Positions 1-10,113 of a DNA stretch of 64,000 nucleotides are shown here, piece after piece. Under the pieces are notes generated by a model, which was not told the origin of the DNA, searched no databases, and saw only the letters and a program-made list of their open reading frames with translations. Each line of letters starts with the position of its first letter. The stretch's first letter is position 1. Origin of the DNA: Anastrepha obliqua. Its lineage: Eukaryota > Arthropoda > Insecta > Diptera > Tephritidae. The DNA is taken from contig NC_072892.1 in NCBI RefSeq assembly GCF_027943255.1, positions 119,119,792-119,183,791 of the forward strand. Reading direction: 5' to 3'. The position numbers were made by a program, and so were the translations under genes.

Positions 1-249
1 TTACTCTACTTCCGTGAATCATTAAATAGCAAGCGAGTTATAATAAATAGAGTACTAACAACTCCATTACCCTTTTGGGGTATACAATTTAGCTTAAGCT
101 AAGGAAAATTAAGTAGATGTTGAGTTTACTGCATTTGCTAAACAGGCCGCATTGCTGAAATTATTTGTCATTTCGGTGGATTTGTAAAGATGCTTTGCCC
201 TATACAGTGTAAATTAAGCCGATTTAATATAGTCGGGGCGATATTTAAA

Positions 250-428
250 GTATATACAATTGGCGTTTACACCTTTGGTTGGGTTTTAAGCCGCGCTTTT
301 CCTTCCATTTGTTTTATGCGTCTTGAAGCTTTTTCGACAAATGCATAGACTTGTAATTTTACGCAACTTCCCAATGGTAAATGGTTTTTATGAGGAATTT
401 TTTTATGATAGGAACGATGGATTTCACA
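250..428 (-). mobile_element. Old fragment of the tRNA-derived SINE
   Basis: The stretch can be aligned by eye with the body of the SINE described at 25895-26223. Shared landmarks are attggcg next to an AT-rich tail, ttacaccttt, gcgtcttga, and ggtttttatgaggaa near 390. The tRNA-like head, expected on the right side, is not visible. It is the most diverged copy in the window, so probably the oldest. Confidence 0.6.
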
Positions 429-429
429 A

Positions 430-1084
430 ATAATCCGACATGACGTAAGCTTTCCTCCCTTATTGAGGGGCTATCGGGCTTTAAGAACTTCATCTATGAA
501 TAATTTACTTCCCAACAAAGCTAAATCTGAGAAGTAGGATAGGTTAGATTAAGACAAACGGTCTGTTCTGTAAAAGAGTTTACCCAGTAAAGATTTCTAC
601 AGCGCACTCTCTACACATTCTTATACCACAACGAACTCATTGAATCCTTCCAGCGAGTTAAAATGGTTTTTCAAAAATTTATGACAACCTCCTCGAAGTG
701 CCAGGCATTTTCAAAGGAAGTACTGCAGGGACTCTATCTACCAACCGCTATTATGACGGCGGCTTATGTTGCGGATATACAAAAAAAAAAAAAAATCAGC
801 CCAGCCTGCGCTTATTTTACTTCGTTGCCGTCTGAACAACGACTGATTGGACGAGTGAAAAGACAGCGCAGAATTTTCTTGCCGAGTCCATGATGACGTG
901 GCAGCCAAAATTACTCCCACAATTTTGATTTATTATTCTTTGTAGGTAGGTTAAATTATTGAAGTACCAGTACGATACTCCCCCAGTAGCACTAAAGCGC
1001 CGTTGGGATACCATTGCGAGACCAACGAGCAAATATCTATAGCCAACCAGATCTGCTGATATAATGGAGAAGGTTGCTAGGATT
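430..1084. other. No gene seen; contains a short dispersed repeat
   Basis: I see no convincing coding region here. About 845-930 is similar, in opposite orientation, to about 37320-37405. A run of 14 A lies at about 780-794. Part of the right side could be 3' untranslated sequence of the non-LTR copy that follows on the minus strand, but I cannot show it. Confidence 0.5.
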
Positions 1085-2609
1085 TAGATTAGAGCACTGG
1101 CAAAAAGGAGCACCTAGGGGCTGTAATCGTCTAGCAGCCAAACCTGATACCAAATAGAGAAGTTGTCAACAGTCTCCTTCTCTGAAACGTCCCCACAGCT
1201 ATTGCAATGGGTATTAATTGGTAAATCTAGCTTTTCCGCGTGTGTGCCGATCGTCAAATAACTGGTAAACATAACTATGAGTTTGTAAATTGAAAGACGA
1301 GGAGTCTCCAGAATTTTCTGCTGCTATTGTACTGGGGCCATAGAGTTTTCAAAATAGCACTCGAAGAATTGAAGCTCCATCTCTTCTGCACTTTTCTGAG
1401 AAATAAGTAGTGCTATTCCCCTTTAACAATAGTCAAGGGGCGCCGATGGCCGGATAGGAGGTCTCGGAGACCAATCCAGCTGAGCTCTTCCTTACAAGCT
1501 CATCAGCAATTTCATTTTTTTCTATGTTTCTATGTTCTGGAACCCAGATCTGAGAAATGTTCGTTGCAAACCCAAATGGTTTAATCTCCTCCTAAAAGTA
1601 GTTGACTAGTTTTCTCCCTCGGTCCTACGTACTCTAAGCATTCTGTATGTACGCAGGGTCGCAAGGACACTTGCAGGTTTCGGTAGTTTTAAGGAAATAG
1701 ATAAATAGGCTGATTTACAGAAAATCCCTGGTCCGACTCTCGATTCCTACTTGGAATCGTCAATGAAGACAGAGGTACCAGCATCGATACAAGCTTTCCC
1801 TCGTCCCACTCCTACCCACTTCGAAAGGTTGCCCTGGCACGACCTTCAAACTTCAGTTTGCGGGTAGAGAGATCTGTCCGAAGTTCAGAGAAATATGGTG
1901 TTAATTGTCCGAAAATGCTACCATGTCCCTTGAGAGATAGCCTCCAAAGAAAAAAAAGCAGTCCTTTGCACCCTACTCAGTTGAGTGATATTATAGCGCT
2001 TCCCTTGAGTCCCCATTTTTGCCGAATATAGATTTACAGGAGTCGAAAGCTATGCTGACCTTCTTTACCCGATTTTCAATGTGTTGCTTCCAATTTAATT
2101 TGTATTTAAGTATCACTCCAAGATATTTAACTTCCGTTGAAAGCGGAAGAACGTGGCTATTTAATCTGGGAAGTCTAAAATGTGGGGAATTCTATTTTCT
2201 GGTAAATAGCATAAGCTGCGTTTTATCGGAGTTGACTCTGAAGCCACGATTGGCAGCCCAGCGACTGAGTAAAGCCAATTACCTTTCCAAGATCTTAACC
2301 TTGTCTGAGGGAAACTATCCCGATACCATTAGAACCAAGTCATCGGCGTATGCTACTACCTTAACCTCGGCCTTATTTGACTTAATCAGAACTTCGTCAA
2401 TACCAGCTAAAAAATAGGCGAAAGAACACCAATCTGCCGCGTTCTCTGTGAAGAAATATGGTGACTTTAGCCCCTCATGCCACAGCATTAACTTCCCTAC
2501 AGCCTAGCAGGGACGAGATACATAGACAGATAGGTCTTTCCGCTTCTAGTCTGTCTAACGCAGTGACAATTGACTGCGGCCTACCATTATTAAAAACATC
2601 TTCTATGTA
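1085..2609 (-). pseudogene. Non-LTR retrotransposon ORF2 remnant: RT, RNase H and C-terminal Cys motif (copy A)
   Basis: Read on the minus strand, this is the 3' half of a non-LTR retrotransposon polyprotein that would copy element RNA into DNA at a nick. In order: an RT segment from about 2609 with the catalytic box AYADDLVLM at about 2320-2350; an RNase H segment with WVPEHRNIEKNEIADEL at about 1485-1545; and a C-terminal Cys/His knuckle (THCNSCGD, then ETVDNF) at about 1160-1215. An RNase H after the RT suggests the I/R1/LOA group. Frames are broken by several indels and stops, so it is dead. The RT is cut at 2609 by the DD41D element and appears to resume beyond 4704. A second copy of the same kind lies at 35690-37075. 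Confidence 0.8.
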
Positions 2610-2733
2610 CAGGGTGGTTAAGTTTTAAGGGCCGGTTCTGATTTTAAATAAAATAAAATGTTTTTAAGAAATTATTGTCATTTCTCTTTATTATGTTAAT
2701 ATTGGTATGGCACATTTACGTATAGAATAAAAT

Positions 2734-3520
2734 GGGTTGGGTACGTAATGCTGTATGATGCAATATTCTGTTTACAAAATGCTGTATACAAAATTCTGTA
2801 TTTCAGAATTCTGTATTATAAAATTCTTTATACGAAATTCTGTATTTCAAAATTCTGCAAAAACTATTCTGTATTGCCGAAATGCTGTATTGACGAAATT
2901 CTGTATTGACGAAATTTTGTATTGACAAAATTCTGTATTGACGAAATACTGTAAGTAAATGATAAGAAATTCAACAAATTTTATAAAAAAAGTGCGCACT
3001 TTTTTTCTTCAGTTTCGATAGAATCCACCGTATTTTTGCGTAGAACTCGTTTTCGCGTGGGCGACCTTCGGCCGCGCTTCAAAAAAATAACCCTCATCAG
3101 TCCAACTCCGGCTACGCAATCCACCGTATTTTTGCGTAGAACTCCTTTTCGCGTGGGCGGCCTTCGGCCGCGCTTCAAAAAAATAACCCTCATCAGTCCA
3201 ACTCCGGCTACGCAATCCACCGTATTTTTGCGTAGAACTCCTTTTTTCGTTGACTTTTGTCAACACAAAGTTTTTTCAGTACAGAATTTTGTTAATACAG
3301 AATTTCGTCAGTACAGAATTTCCTCAATACAGAATTTCGTCAATACACAATTTTGTCAATACAGAATTTTTTTAAGACAGTACAGAATTTTGTTTTTACA
3401 GAATTTTGTAAATACAGAATTCTGTAAATACAGAATTTTGTCACTGCAGAATTTTGTTACGCTAATTTACAGTATTTCGTACGAAAAGAATTTTGATATA
3501 CAGCATTTTGTAGGGATCCC
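2734..3520. mobile_element. Foldback-like element with 9-bp target duplication
   Basis: The insertion is bounded by the 9-bp direct repeat gaataaaat (2725-2733 and 3521-3529). The related DD41D copy at 53289-54212 has this motif once, so it gives the empty site. The ends are imperfect inverted repeats: gggttgggtacgtaatgctg on the left and, read on the other strand, gggatccctacaaaatgctg on the right. The arms (about 2734-2965 and 3265-3520) are inverted relative to each other and made largely of a 16-bp unit close to acgaaattctgtattg. The core holds 96-bp repeats. Long arms of short tandem repeats plus a 9-bp duplication resemble Drosophila FB foldback/Mutator-like elements; that placement is inference. 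No transposase is encoded. Confidence 0.8.
3023..3246. repeat. 96-bp tandem repeat in the foldback core
   Basis: The unit beginning atccaccgtatttttgcgta starts at 3023, 3119 and 3215, giving two full copies and a partial third. Copies differ at only a few bases. The unit is GC-rich (ccttcggccgcgcttc) in contrast to the AT-rich arms. Because 96 is divisible by three and the unit lacks stops in some frames, long reading frames appear on both strands; I regard them as by-products. Confidence 0.9.
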
Positions 3521-4593
3521 GAATAAAATATCGGCCAAATGACCGCCGCGGCTTAGGCGGCACACTTCCATCCGATGGTCCAAATTTTCGATGACCCTGA
3601 GGCATAATTGGGGTTCTATGCCGTTAAAGTGCCGAATTATCTCATCCTTTAGCTCTTCAATTGTTGCTGGCTTATCGACCTACACCTTTTTTTTCAAATA
3701 ACTCAAAAGAAAGAAGGCCAACGGTGTCAAATGACATGATCTTGGCGGCCAATTGACATCGCCGCGACGTGAGATTATTCGGCCATCAAATTTTTCGCGC
3801 AAAAGAGCCATTGTTTCGTTAGCTGTGTGACAAGTGGCACCGTCCTGTTAAAACCACATGTCGTCCACATCCATAACTTCCAATTCGAGCCATAAAAAGT
3901 TCGTTATCATCTCACGACAGCGAACACTATTCACAGTAACTGCCTGACCACCCTCATTTTGGAAAAAATACGGCCAAATGATGTCGCCGGCCCGTAAACC
4001 GCACCAAACAGTCACTCTTTGTGGGTGCATTGGTTTTTCGGCAATCACTCTGGATTATCATTCGCCCAAATGCGGCAATTCTGCTTATTGACGAATCCAC
4101 TGAGGTGAAAATGTGCCTCATCACTGAAGATGATTTTCTTCGAAAATTGGTCATTCACTGTTGCCATTTCCTGCCACCATTCTGGCCATTGACGACGCTT
4201 GAAATGGTCAAGAGGCTTTAGTTCTTGAGTCAGTTGCACTTTGTAAGCGTGTAAATGCAAATCTTTATGCATAATGTTCATCAACGACGAGCGTGAGAAG
4301 TGCAATTGTTGGGCACGAAGACGAGTTGGACGGCTCTTCAACCACACTACCGCGTATAGCAGCCATATTTTCGGCAGTACGAGCTGTACGAGCATGCACT
4401 GGTGTTTTCACATCTCTTACAGACCCGGTTTGCTCAAACTTTTGCACAATTTTTCCGATTGTACGCACATTTGGATGATTAAATTGACCGAAAAAATCAC
4501 GAAATGCGCGATAAGCATTTTGATTTCAACGCCCGTTTTCATAATAAGCCTGAATAACTTTAACGCGTTGCTCGATTGTATATCTTTCCACGG
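3521..4593 (-). pseudogene. DD41D transposase pseudogene (copy 1)
   Basis: Minus-strand transposase remnant. The start codon position holds GTG at about 4590. The N-terminal DNA-binding half includes RTIGKIVQKFEQTGSV at about 4425-4470. The first catalytic Asp is in IIFSDEAHFHL at about 4100-4130, the second in QDGATCHT at about 3825-3850, and the third in LTPLxFFL near 3705. In the cleaner copy at 53394-53693, my count from QDG to PLD gives 41 residues between the acidic residues, hence DD41D. A stop lies just before QDGATC, another lies in the N-terminal half, and there are frameshifts, so the product would be inactive. The foldback element is inserted in the last few codons. Confidence 0.8.
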
Positions 4594-4703
4594 TTCAAAC
4601 TGAGTTAGTCTGAAATTAAAAAATTTGAAATTAAGTGCAGAAAAAGCTTGACGTTTAGGTGTGGTTCACATTCAATATCGGCTCTTGAAATTTAGCCACC
4701 CAC

Positions 4704-4765
4704 TATATAAAGGTGACCAAAGTGAAATGTCTGTGGAAAAACCTTTGCAGGGAAAGCAATTCATT
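4704..4765 (-). pseudogene. Continuation of non-LTR RT (copy A) beyond the DD41D insertion
   Basis: On the minus strand this reads NELLSLQRFFHRHFTLVTF, which resembles the RT segment just before the DIEGAFNN-type box of R1/LOA-like elements. The matching next part (YIEDVFNNGRPQSI) lies immediately left of the DD41D element at 2555-2609. The two sides join across the duplicated TA with one base out of frame. The stretch is short, so confidence is moderate. Confidence 0.5.
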
Positions 4766-4978
4766 CTTAGTACAAGTATAATACTTTTTCTTATTGTGTG
4801 ACTTGGCTCGTTAACTAGATTGTGAATAGTTAGTTGCAGTATTCATTATTTGAGCCAAATCAAAAAGTAATGACCTAAAGTTTTTTTTTTAAGTATTTAG
4901 TTTGAGTACAGCTTTAGAGTTCAAAACTTATATATTTTTATATTGTTTGAGGTAGTAGAATTCAAAACTAATTAATAA

Positions 4979-5474
4979 CACTGTGCGACAGTAAAATTAT
5001 ACTTTTATGGAGACCTAGTTCAACTTGTAGGTATAGCAAAACTAAAAAAAATGGTATAGGAAAAATTTCCAATACACCCCCAAAATCTCATTTTATGGCC
5101 ATAAAACCGTTTTTCAGTAGGTTGATGTGAAGAATAACTCCTAACTTCGCCAATTTCCATCCGATTTCGAATTTGCTTTTTTAGTTCGAAAGAACGAAAA
5201 CAAGTCTTTTTGACAGTGTGTTGACATTTTTTCTGAAATGACAACTGACGAGACTGTAGACGGAAGTATTTGGAATTTTTTTATTTTTTCTCTATTTTTT
5301 CGACTTTGACATAATTTTTACGATATTATCCGATATTAAGGATTTTTTTTAGTACACTACTGTTATAGTAAATTTAATTTTGCGTCGAATGAGCTATATT
5401 TGACTGTAATTGAATTAAAATTAATAGAGTTGTGTGAGTTTTAAGATTTTTTCTTTTTTTACTAATTTGGTATA
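4979..5474 (+). repeat. Left terminal inverted repeat of the 1,977-bp element
   Basis: It is complementary to 6452-6955 over almost its whole length, with small indels in A/T runs. A stop-free frame of about 74 codons on its minus strand recurs on the plus strand of the other arm simply because the arms are inverted copies. Confidence 0.85.
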
Positions 5475-5742
5475 GCTTACGCTAAATGGGAATAAGGACG
5501 TGTTTTGATGCGTTATTATAGATACGTAATATTTATTGGAGTGTATATGTATACATAAGAGTACACTGTACTACATACAACAGAACTGGTTAGAACTTAC
5601 GAAAATATCTGACATATTATAGCACTTTTTTTTCAATAGAAATATGAAAAAGCTCCCAAGTGTACCAAAGTTCACTCTGTACATTGATTAACAAAAGAAG
5701 TTTGTTATTATAATTTAACCTTATTAAAACGTCAAAGTTTTA

Positions 5743-6185
5743 TTGTTTGTTTCATTGAAATTCAGGAGATATAAATCAAAACGTGGCCAGAAAAGTCGAA
5801 TTTCTCAATATTCTCCGATGATGTGGCATCATCAGCCTTATCATAAACTAGATGATTGTTATTTTTATAAAACGGACGTAAACGGTCATCATTATAAAGC
5901 TCGAAAGCACATAAAGTATGCTGATGTTGCAACTGTTAAGGACCCCGTAGTCTTGGACGATATGATTGACTCAACTACAGGAACTGAAGGAAGTTCAACT
6001 CATTGCTGATGATGATCAAACTGATAACAATAAACGTGATGATGAAGAGTACTTTCCGTCTGGTTCTAAGTCTTCAAAACAACACATTGTATCAAATTCA
6101 GATTTTCAGGACCTTTCTCGTGATTTACTTCTATCGGGAAGACAATTTGAAACGCTCGCTTCTCGATTTAAACAATAGAATTTAG
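5743..6185 (+). pseudogene. Uncharacterised protein fragment inside the TIR element
   Basis: Two overlapping reading frames (5743-6009 and 5966-6178) appear to be one protein interrupted by a frameshift near 5985-6000. The first half has a Tyr/His-rich segment, DDCYFYKTDVNGHH then HIKYADVATV. The second has an acidic linker and SDFQDLSRDLLLSG, then FETLASRFKQ. From memory this pattern (a CYFC-type segment followed by LNDLVRDLNLSK-like and ELLASRLK-like helices) recurs in multicopy uncharacterised proteins of insects; I know no function. Similarity seems to continue weakly to about 6260. The fragment may be captured cargo or the decayed gene of the element. I cannot assign a catalytic domain. 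Confidence 0.45.
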
Positions 6186-6334
6186 TTGATGACGACTTCA
6201 GATGAATGATGATGATCGAATTTCTTACAGAGAAGTACTCAAAACTGATGAAGAGAATGACAAATGTACCATGACCATACTAAACTCCAAAGGGTCGTTT
6301 CCAATGCATTTTTAAGTTTGGAACCAGTTCCGTT

Positions 6335-6392
6335 GTGTACTGCACCGTACCGCACCGTACTATGCCGTACAGTGCTGCACTGCACAATACTC
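6335..6392. repeat. Short GC-rich tandem repeat
   Basis: Imperfect repeats of a 10-bp unit like gtaccgcacc lie in the centre of the TIR element. Confidence 0.6.
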
Positions 6393-6451
6393 CAATAAAT
6401 ATTATGTGTTTATAATGGCACTTGTTATAATTTTCATGCTTCGATGCCTAC

Positions 6452-6955
6452 ATACCAAATTAGTAAAAAAAAAGATAAAATCTTAAAACTCACACAACTC
6501 TATTAATTTTAATTCAATTACAGTCAAATATAGCTCATTCGACGCAAAATTAAATTTACTATAACAGTAGTGTACTAAAAAAAATCCTCAATATCGGATA
6601 ATATCGTAAAAATTATGTCAAAGTCGAAAAAATAGAGAAAAAATAAAAAATTCCAAATACTTCCGTCTACAGTCTCGTCAGTTGTCATTTCAGAAAAAAT
6701 GTCAACACACTGTCAAAAAGACTTGTTTTCGTTCTTTCGAACTAAAAAAGCAAATTCGAAATCGGATGGAAATTGGCGAAGTTAGGAGTTATTCTTCACA
6801 TCCACCTACTGAAAAACGGTTTTATGGCCATAAAATGAGATTTTGGGGGTGTATTGGAAATTTTTCCTATACCATTTTTTTTAGTTTTTCTATAGCCACA
6901 AATTGTGCTAGGTCTCCATAAAAGTATATTTAATTTTTTTTTTTGTCACACAGTG
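6452..6955 (-). repeat. Right terminal inverted repeat of the 1,977-bp element
   Basis: Inverted copy of 4979-5474; it ends cagtg followed by the taa flank. The two arms still match closely, so the copy is not very old or has undergone conversion between arms. Confidence 0.85.
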
Positions 6956-7056
6956 TAATATGTTTTTCTTCGCATTCATTTTTTTTTTCACCAGCAAATA
7001 GCAATTCTGACTATGCTTTTCGTTTTATTTTATCCGATTATGTATATATCTATATA

Positions 7057-8319
7057 CGAGGGGTGCCTTTTATATGTCGGGATTAGAGAACAAAAACAAA
7101 TTTTAATTATCGAAAATCACTTTATTGTTTTTCAAAATATTCTCCATGAAGATCTATACACTTTTGCATGCGTTTGAACCAATTGTCGAAGCATTTTTGC
7201 CACTCTGAATGAGGTACCTCCAAAACATGCACTCTGAATGCCGCAACCGCTTCTTCAGGTGTCGAAAAACGTTGACCTCTCAGTTTGTTTTTTACGTACG
7301 GGAATAAAAAGAAGTCATTCGGTGCCAAGTCAGGACTACGGATGACTCATTAATTCGATGTTTTGGGTGCTCAAAAATGCAGTTGTTTGAGCCGATGTGT
7401 AAGAGCTCGCATTGTCCTGGTGAAGAGTGATCCGTCTTTGGCGATTGGTTTTCCTAATTTGTTGGAAGACAACTGACAAATAAATGGTTGTGTACCACTC
7501 AGAATTTACTGTTCTGCGTTGTTCTAGTGTTGCGACATGTCCAGTTTTTTCCGAAAAAACAGGCGACCATTTGCTTGGAAGTGCTTCGTGCGCGAACAAC
7601 TTTTGTTGGATTTAGCTCATCTAGAAACACCCATACAGTCGACTGCTGTTTACTTTCGGGCTCATACGCGTAAATCCATGATTCATCACCTGTCACGATG
7701 TCATAGACGAGTTTCGAAGCCCCGCGATCGTATTTTTTGAGCATTTCTTTCGACCAATCGACACGAGCCTTTTTTTGCGCGATTGACAAATTGTGTGGGA
7801 TCCAACGCGAACAAATTTTTTTGACAGTCAAATGTTTGTGCAATATTGAATGTATGCTGGTCCCACTAATGCCTAAGGTTGTCTCAATCTCACGATAGGT
7901 CACATGACGATCTTGCAATATCAGTTCGCGCACTGCATCAATGGTTTTCGGAACAACAACTGATTTTGGACGACCTTCACAAAATTCGTCTTGGTGTGAA
8001 CTACGACCACGATGGAATTAATCATACCATCGATAAACACTGGTCCTTGATGGAGCTTCATCGCCAAAAAATGAATTAAGTTCATCCATGCAATGTTGCT
8101 GAGTTAATCCACGTCGAAAGTTGTAAAAAATAATCGCACGAAAATGTTCACGATTTACTTAATTCCATTTTTGGACCGAGATGAATCCTTTAAGTTACTG
8201 TAAACAACACAAATAGCGCTGGTAAAAGCCAAAAAATGTCAAACTTTGCGATACAGCTGTCAGTTGCCAGATTGCAACACCAGGGTTGCCAAATTCCGAC
8301 ATATGAAAGACACCCCTCG
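7057..8319 (-). mobile_element. DD34D mariner element, nearly full length
   Basis: Inverted ends cgaggggtgccttttatatg (left) and catatgaaagacacccctcg (right) are flanked by TA at 7055-7056 and 8320-8321. Length is 1,263 bp, typical for mariner. It is the best preserved transposon in the window by structure. Confidence 0.92.
7122..8160 (-). pseudogene. Mariner DD34D transposase pseudogene
   Basis: Minus-strand cut-and-paste transposase. The N-terminal helix-turn-helix region lies at about 7940-8160 (IIFYNFRRGLTQQHCMDEL). Linker motifs include DRHVTYREIETTLGIS near 7880-7930. The catalytic Asp residues are in VTGDESWIYAYEP near 7690, LHQDNASSYTS near 7415-7450, and LAPNDFFLFPYV near 7290-7330; spacing between the last two counts as 34. 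The C-terminus ends LHGEYFEKQ with a stop at about 7122. It is broken by a stop in the N-terminal part (near 8020), a frameshift near 7550 and a 2-bp deletion near 7333. All three catalytic residues survive. SETMAR-like annotations in insects usually refer to this family. Confidence 0.9.
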
Positions 8320-8339
8320 TATATATTATATATGCACAT

Positions 8340-9279
8340 ATACATACATTTAAAAACAAAGAGAGTTCATATACTACTCTACTAAATTAAATCCTGGTTT
8401 GTTTGGAAGCCATGAAATTATATACGTACTTAATTTTTTTTCTACTTTTCTTACCAACGTTTCTTTTATTTTATCTGGTATGTGCATAGCCCTTGCACAG
8501 TATATGTATGTGTGTACATATTTGTTGTACTTGTAAGTAGTAAAGTTTTTCTCATTGTCACGGTATACTTAAAGTCAATGGTGCCCTTGTGCTTTCTTTT
8601 AAGGCTTACTGACCCACGTTTAGTGTGTGCCACAACCCCTCTCAGCGGCACGTACGCAAAACTTAAAATACTTTGAATGAAAATTTTTTGTTCTTCGATG
8701 TTTGTTTGGTCTATTACACTTTTACTGCAAAAAAGTTAAGAAACTTTGTCCATGAATTTGTTTTCTCTGCGGCAGTTTCTTTCGCGCCTTTTTGAAGTTA
8801 CTTCACTACTTATTAAACATCAGCGTATGTCCTTTATGAGAAAAAGAAAATAATCACATAACTTTGGTACTTGTGTATATTTATTTTGCTCCTACAGGAG
8901 AAAGTAAAAGTGTGGACAATCAAAAAAAAAAAAAAAATAGTATAATTAAAGTAAAATAAAAAATAAATACATAAAAATAAATGAATCTACCTTTTTGCCT
9001 AATTAAAATCAAAAGAATGTTCGTTCATAGTTACCAAAAAATCAGTTTAAAGCTTGGCTCAAAATTAGAAGCTAAACTAAAGTGGCGAATTCAATAAAAT
9101 GTAAGTTGATTTAGTTTAGTTAGTTTTAGCTTAGTTTTTATTTTCGGTTGTTATACGTTTACATATTCTTACCCATTTCAAGGTGAAAATAATTTAAGTC
9201 TAATCAATAGTAATGGGCGGTAAAATCAAAAAATTGTCCATCTCAAAACGGCACTATTTTTTTCTTACATAGTTCGATT
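8340..9279. other. No gene seen
   Basis: AT-rich DNA with A-runs near 8925-8940 and 8950-8990. Apparent reading frames near 8480-8670 occur on both strands, are short and have simple composition. I see no domain or repeat in it. Confidence 0.5.
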
Positions 9280-9536
9280 TGCGGCCGCCGTAGCAGAATG
9301 GGTGGTGCATGATTACCATTCGATAGTGATCGGGTTCGAATTTCCGGACATGAAACCCCAAATAATAGAAAAAGTTTTTCAATAGCGGTCAGTCCTCGGC
9401 ACACAATAGCAAACCTCCGACTGTACATATTTCTGTCATGATAAATTCCTTCATAAAAACTATTTTCCATTCGGAAGTGGCAAAATAATTAGATCCCTCC
9501 ATTTGTGGAACAAAATCAAGACGCACGCCACAAATA
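9280..9536 (+). mobile_element. tRNA-derived SINE, plus orientation, 3' truncated
   Basis: Starts gcggccgccgtagcagaatg, the tRNA-like head with an A-box-like tagcagaatgggtgg, followed by a B-box-like gggttcgaatttcc at about 9332. The body follows with the Cys-rich-looking DNA landmarks tcctcggcacacaatagcaa and cctccatttgtggaa. It stops after cgccacaaata, before the usual 3' end. This is the only copy in the window on the plus strand. Confidence 0.8.
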
Positions 9537-10113
9537 AGAACAAATTTCCAAAAACCCGTTCCCTTATTTTTGTTTTTGTTCGTATGCATTGTCAACACAT
9601 AAATTGTAATCAGTTTCGTGTCAAATTTCGCATTTTCGCAAACGTCTGATGGGACAGATAGAAAAAAAAGGTTCGACCCAGTGCAGCCATAAAAGCCGTT
9701 CGAGAAAAAATTCGCAGAATTCCCCTTAGAAAGCGGAAACTCATGTTCAGTGAAATGAATGTATCGACCAGATCCATGTCAAGACTAATTAGAGATGATC
9801 CCCACATAAAAGCCTTTCGTCGCCCAACTGGCCATTATTTCACAACGCGTTTGAAGAAAATTAGGCTCGATAGAGGCAAGCAGGTTCTTCGGTGGCACAC
9901 GGTCAACGGCCATGAAAATATTCTTTTCACAGATGAGAAAATTTTCACTGTTGAAGAAATTTTCTATAAGCAAATAATGGTTTGTTGGGGAGTGTCTCTT
10001 AAAGGCGTTACATCTCATTGTTTCTGCGAAAAAGGGTTTGAGACTGGAACAAAAGTGTATCAGAAGGATGTCTTAGAAGACGTTATAAAGCAGTTGAGCA
10101 GTATTCTCTTTAA

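Larger units (their letters stand above)
2610..4703 (-). mobile_element. DD41D (rosa-type) Tc1/mariner element, copy 1, carrying a nested insertion
   Basis: The ends are inverted repeats: cagggtggttaagttttaag on the left, and on the right ttgaaatttagccacccac, which reads as its complement. Each end is flanked by TA (2608-2609 and 4704-4705), the usual Tc1/mariner target duplication. Subtracting the 787-bp insertion and its 9-bp duplication leaves about 1.3 kb, a normal length for the superfamily. A closely related, internally deleted copy at 53289-54212 confirms both ends. It sits inside the RT of the non-LTR copy A. Confidence 0.85.
4979..6955. mobile_element. TIR element of 1,977 bp with ~500-bp inverted repeats and CACTG ends
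   Basis: Left arm 4979-5474 and right arm 6452-6955 are long inverted repeats with very high identity. The ends read cactgtgcgaca and, on the other strand, cactgtgtgaca. The 3-bp sequence taa flanks both sides (4976-4978 and 6956-6958), consistent with a short target duplication. CACT(G/A) ends with a 3-bp duplication fit CACTA (EnSpm)-like elements; Transib- or Chapaev-like membership is not excluded. The unique centre (5475-6451) carries a broken protein fragment and no recognisable transposase, so this looks non-autonomous. Confidence 0.75.

Noticed and set aside
3036..3542. A 168-codon plus-strand frame
   Set aside because: It is produced by the 96-bp repeats (divisible by three) and the 16-bp repeat arm of the foldback element; composition is repetitive on both strands.
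5020..6921. Two nearly identical ~75-codon frames on opposite strands
   Set aside because: They lie in the two arms of an inverted repeat and are copies of each other, not paralogous genes.
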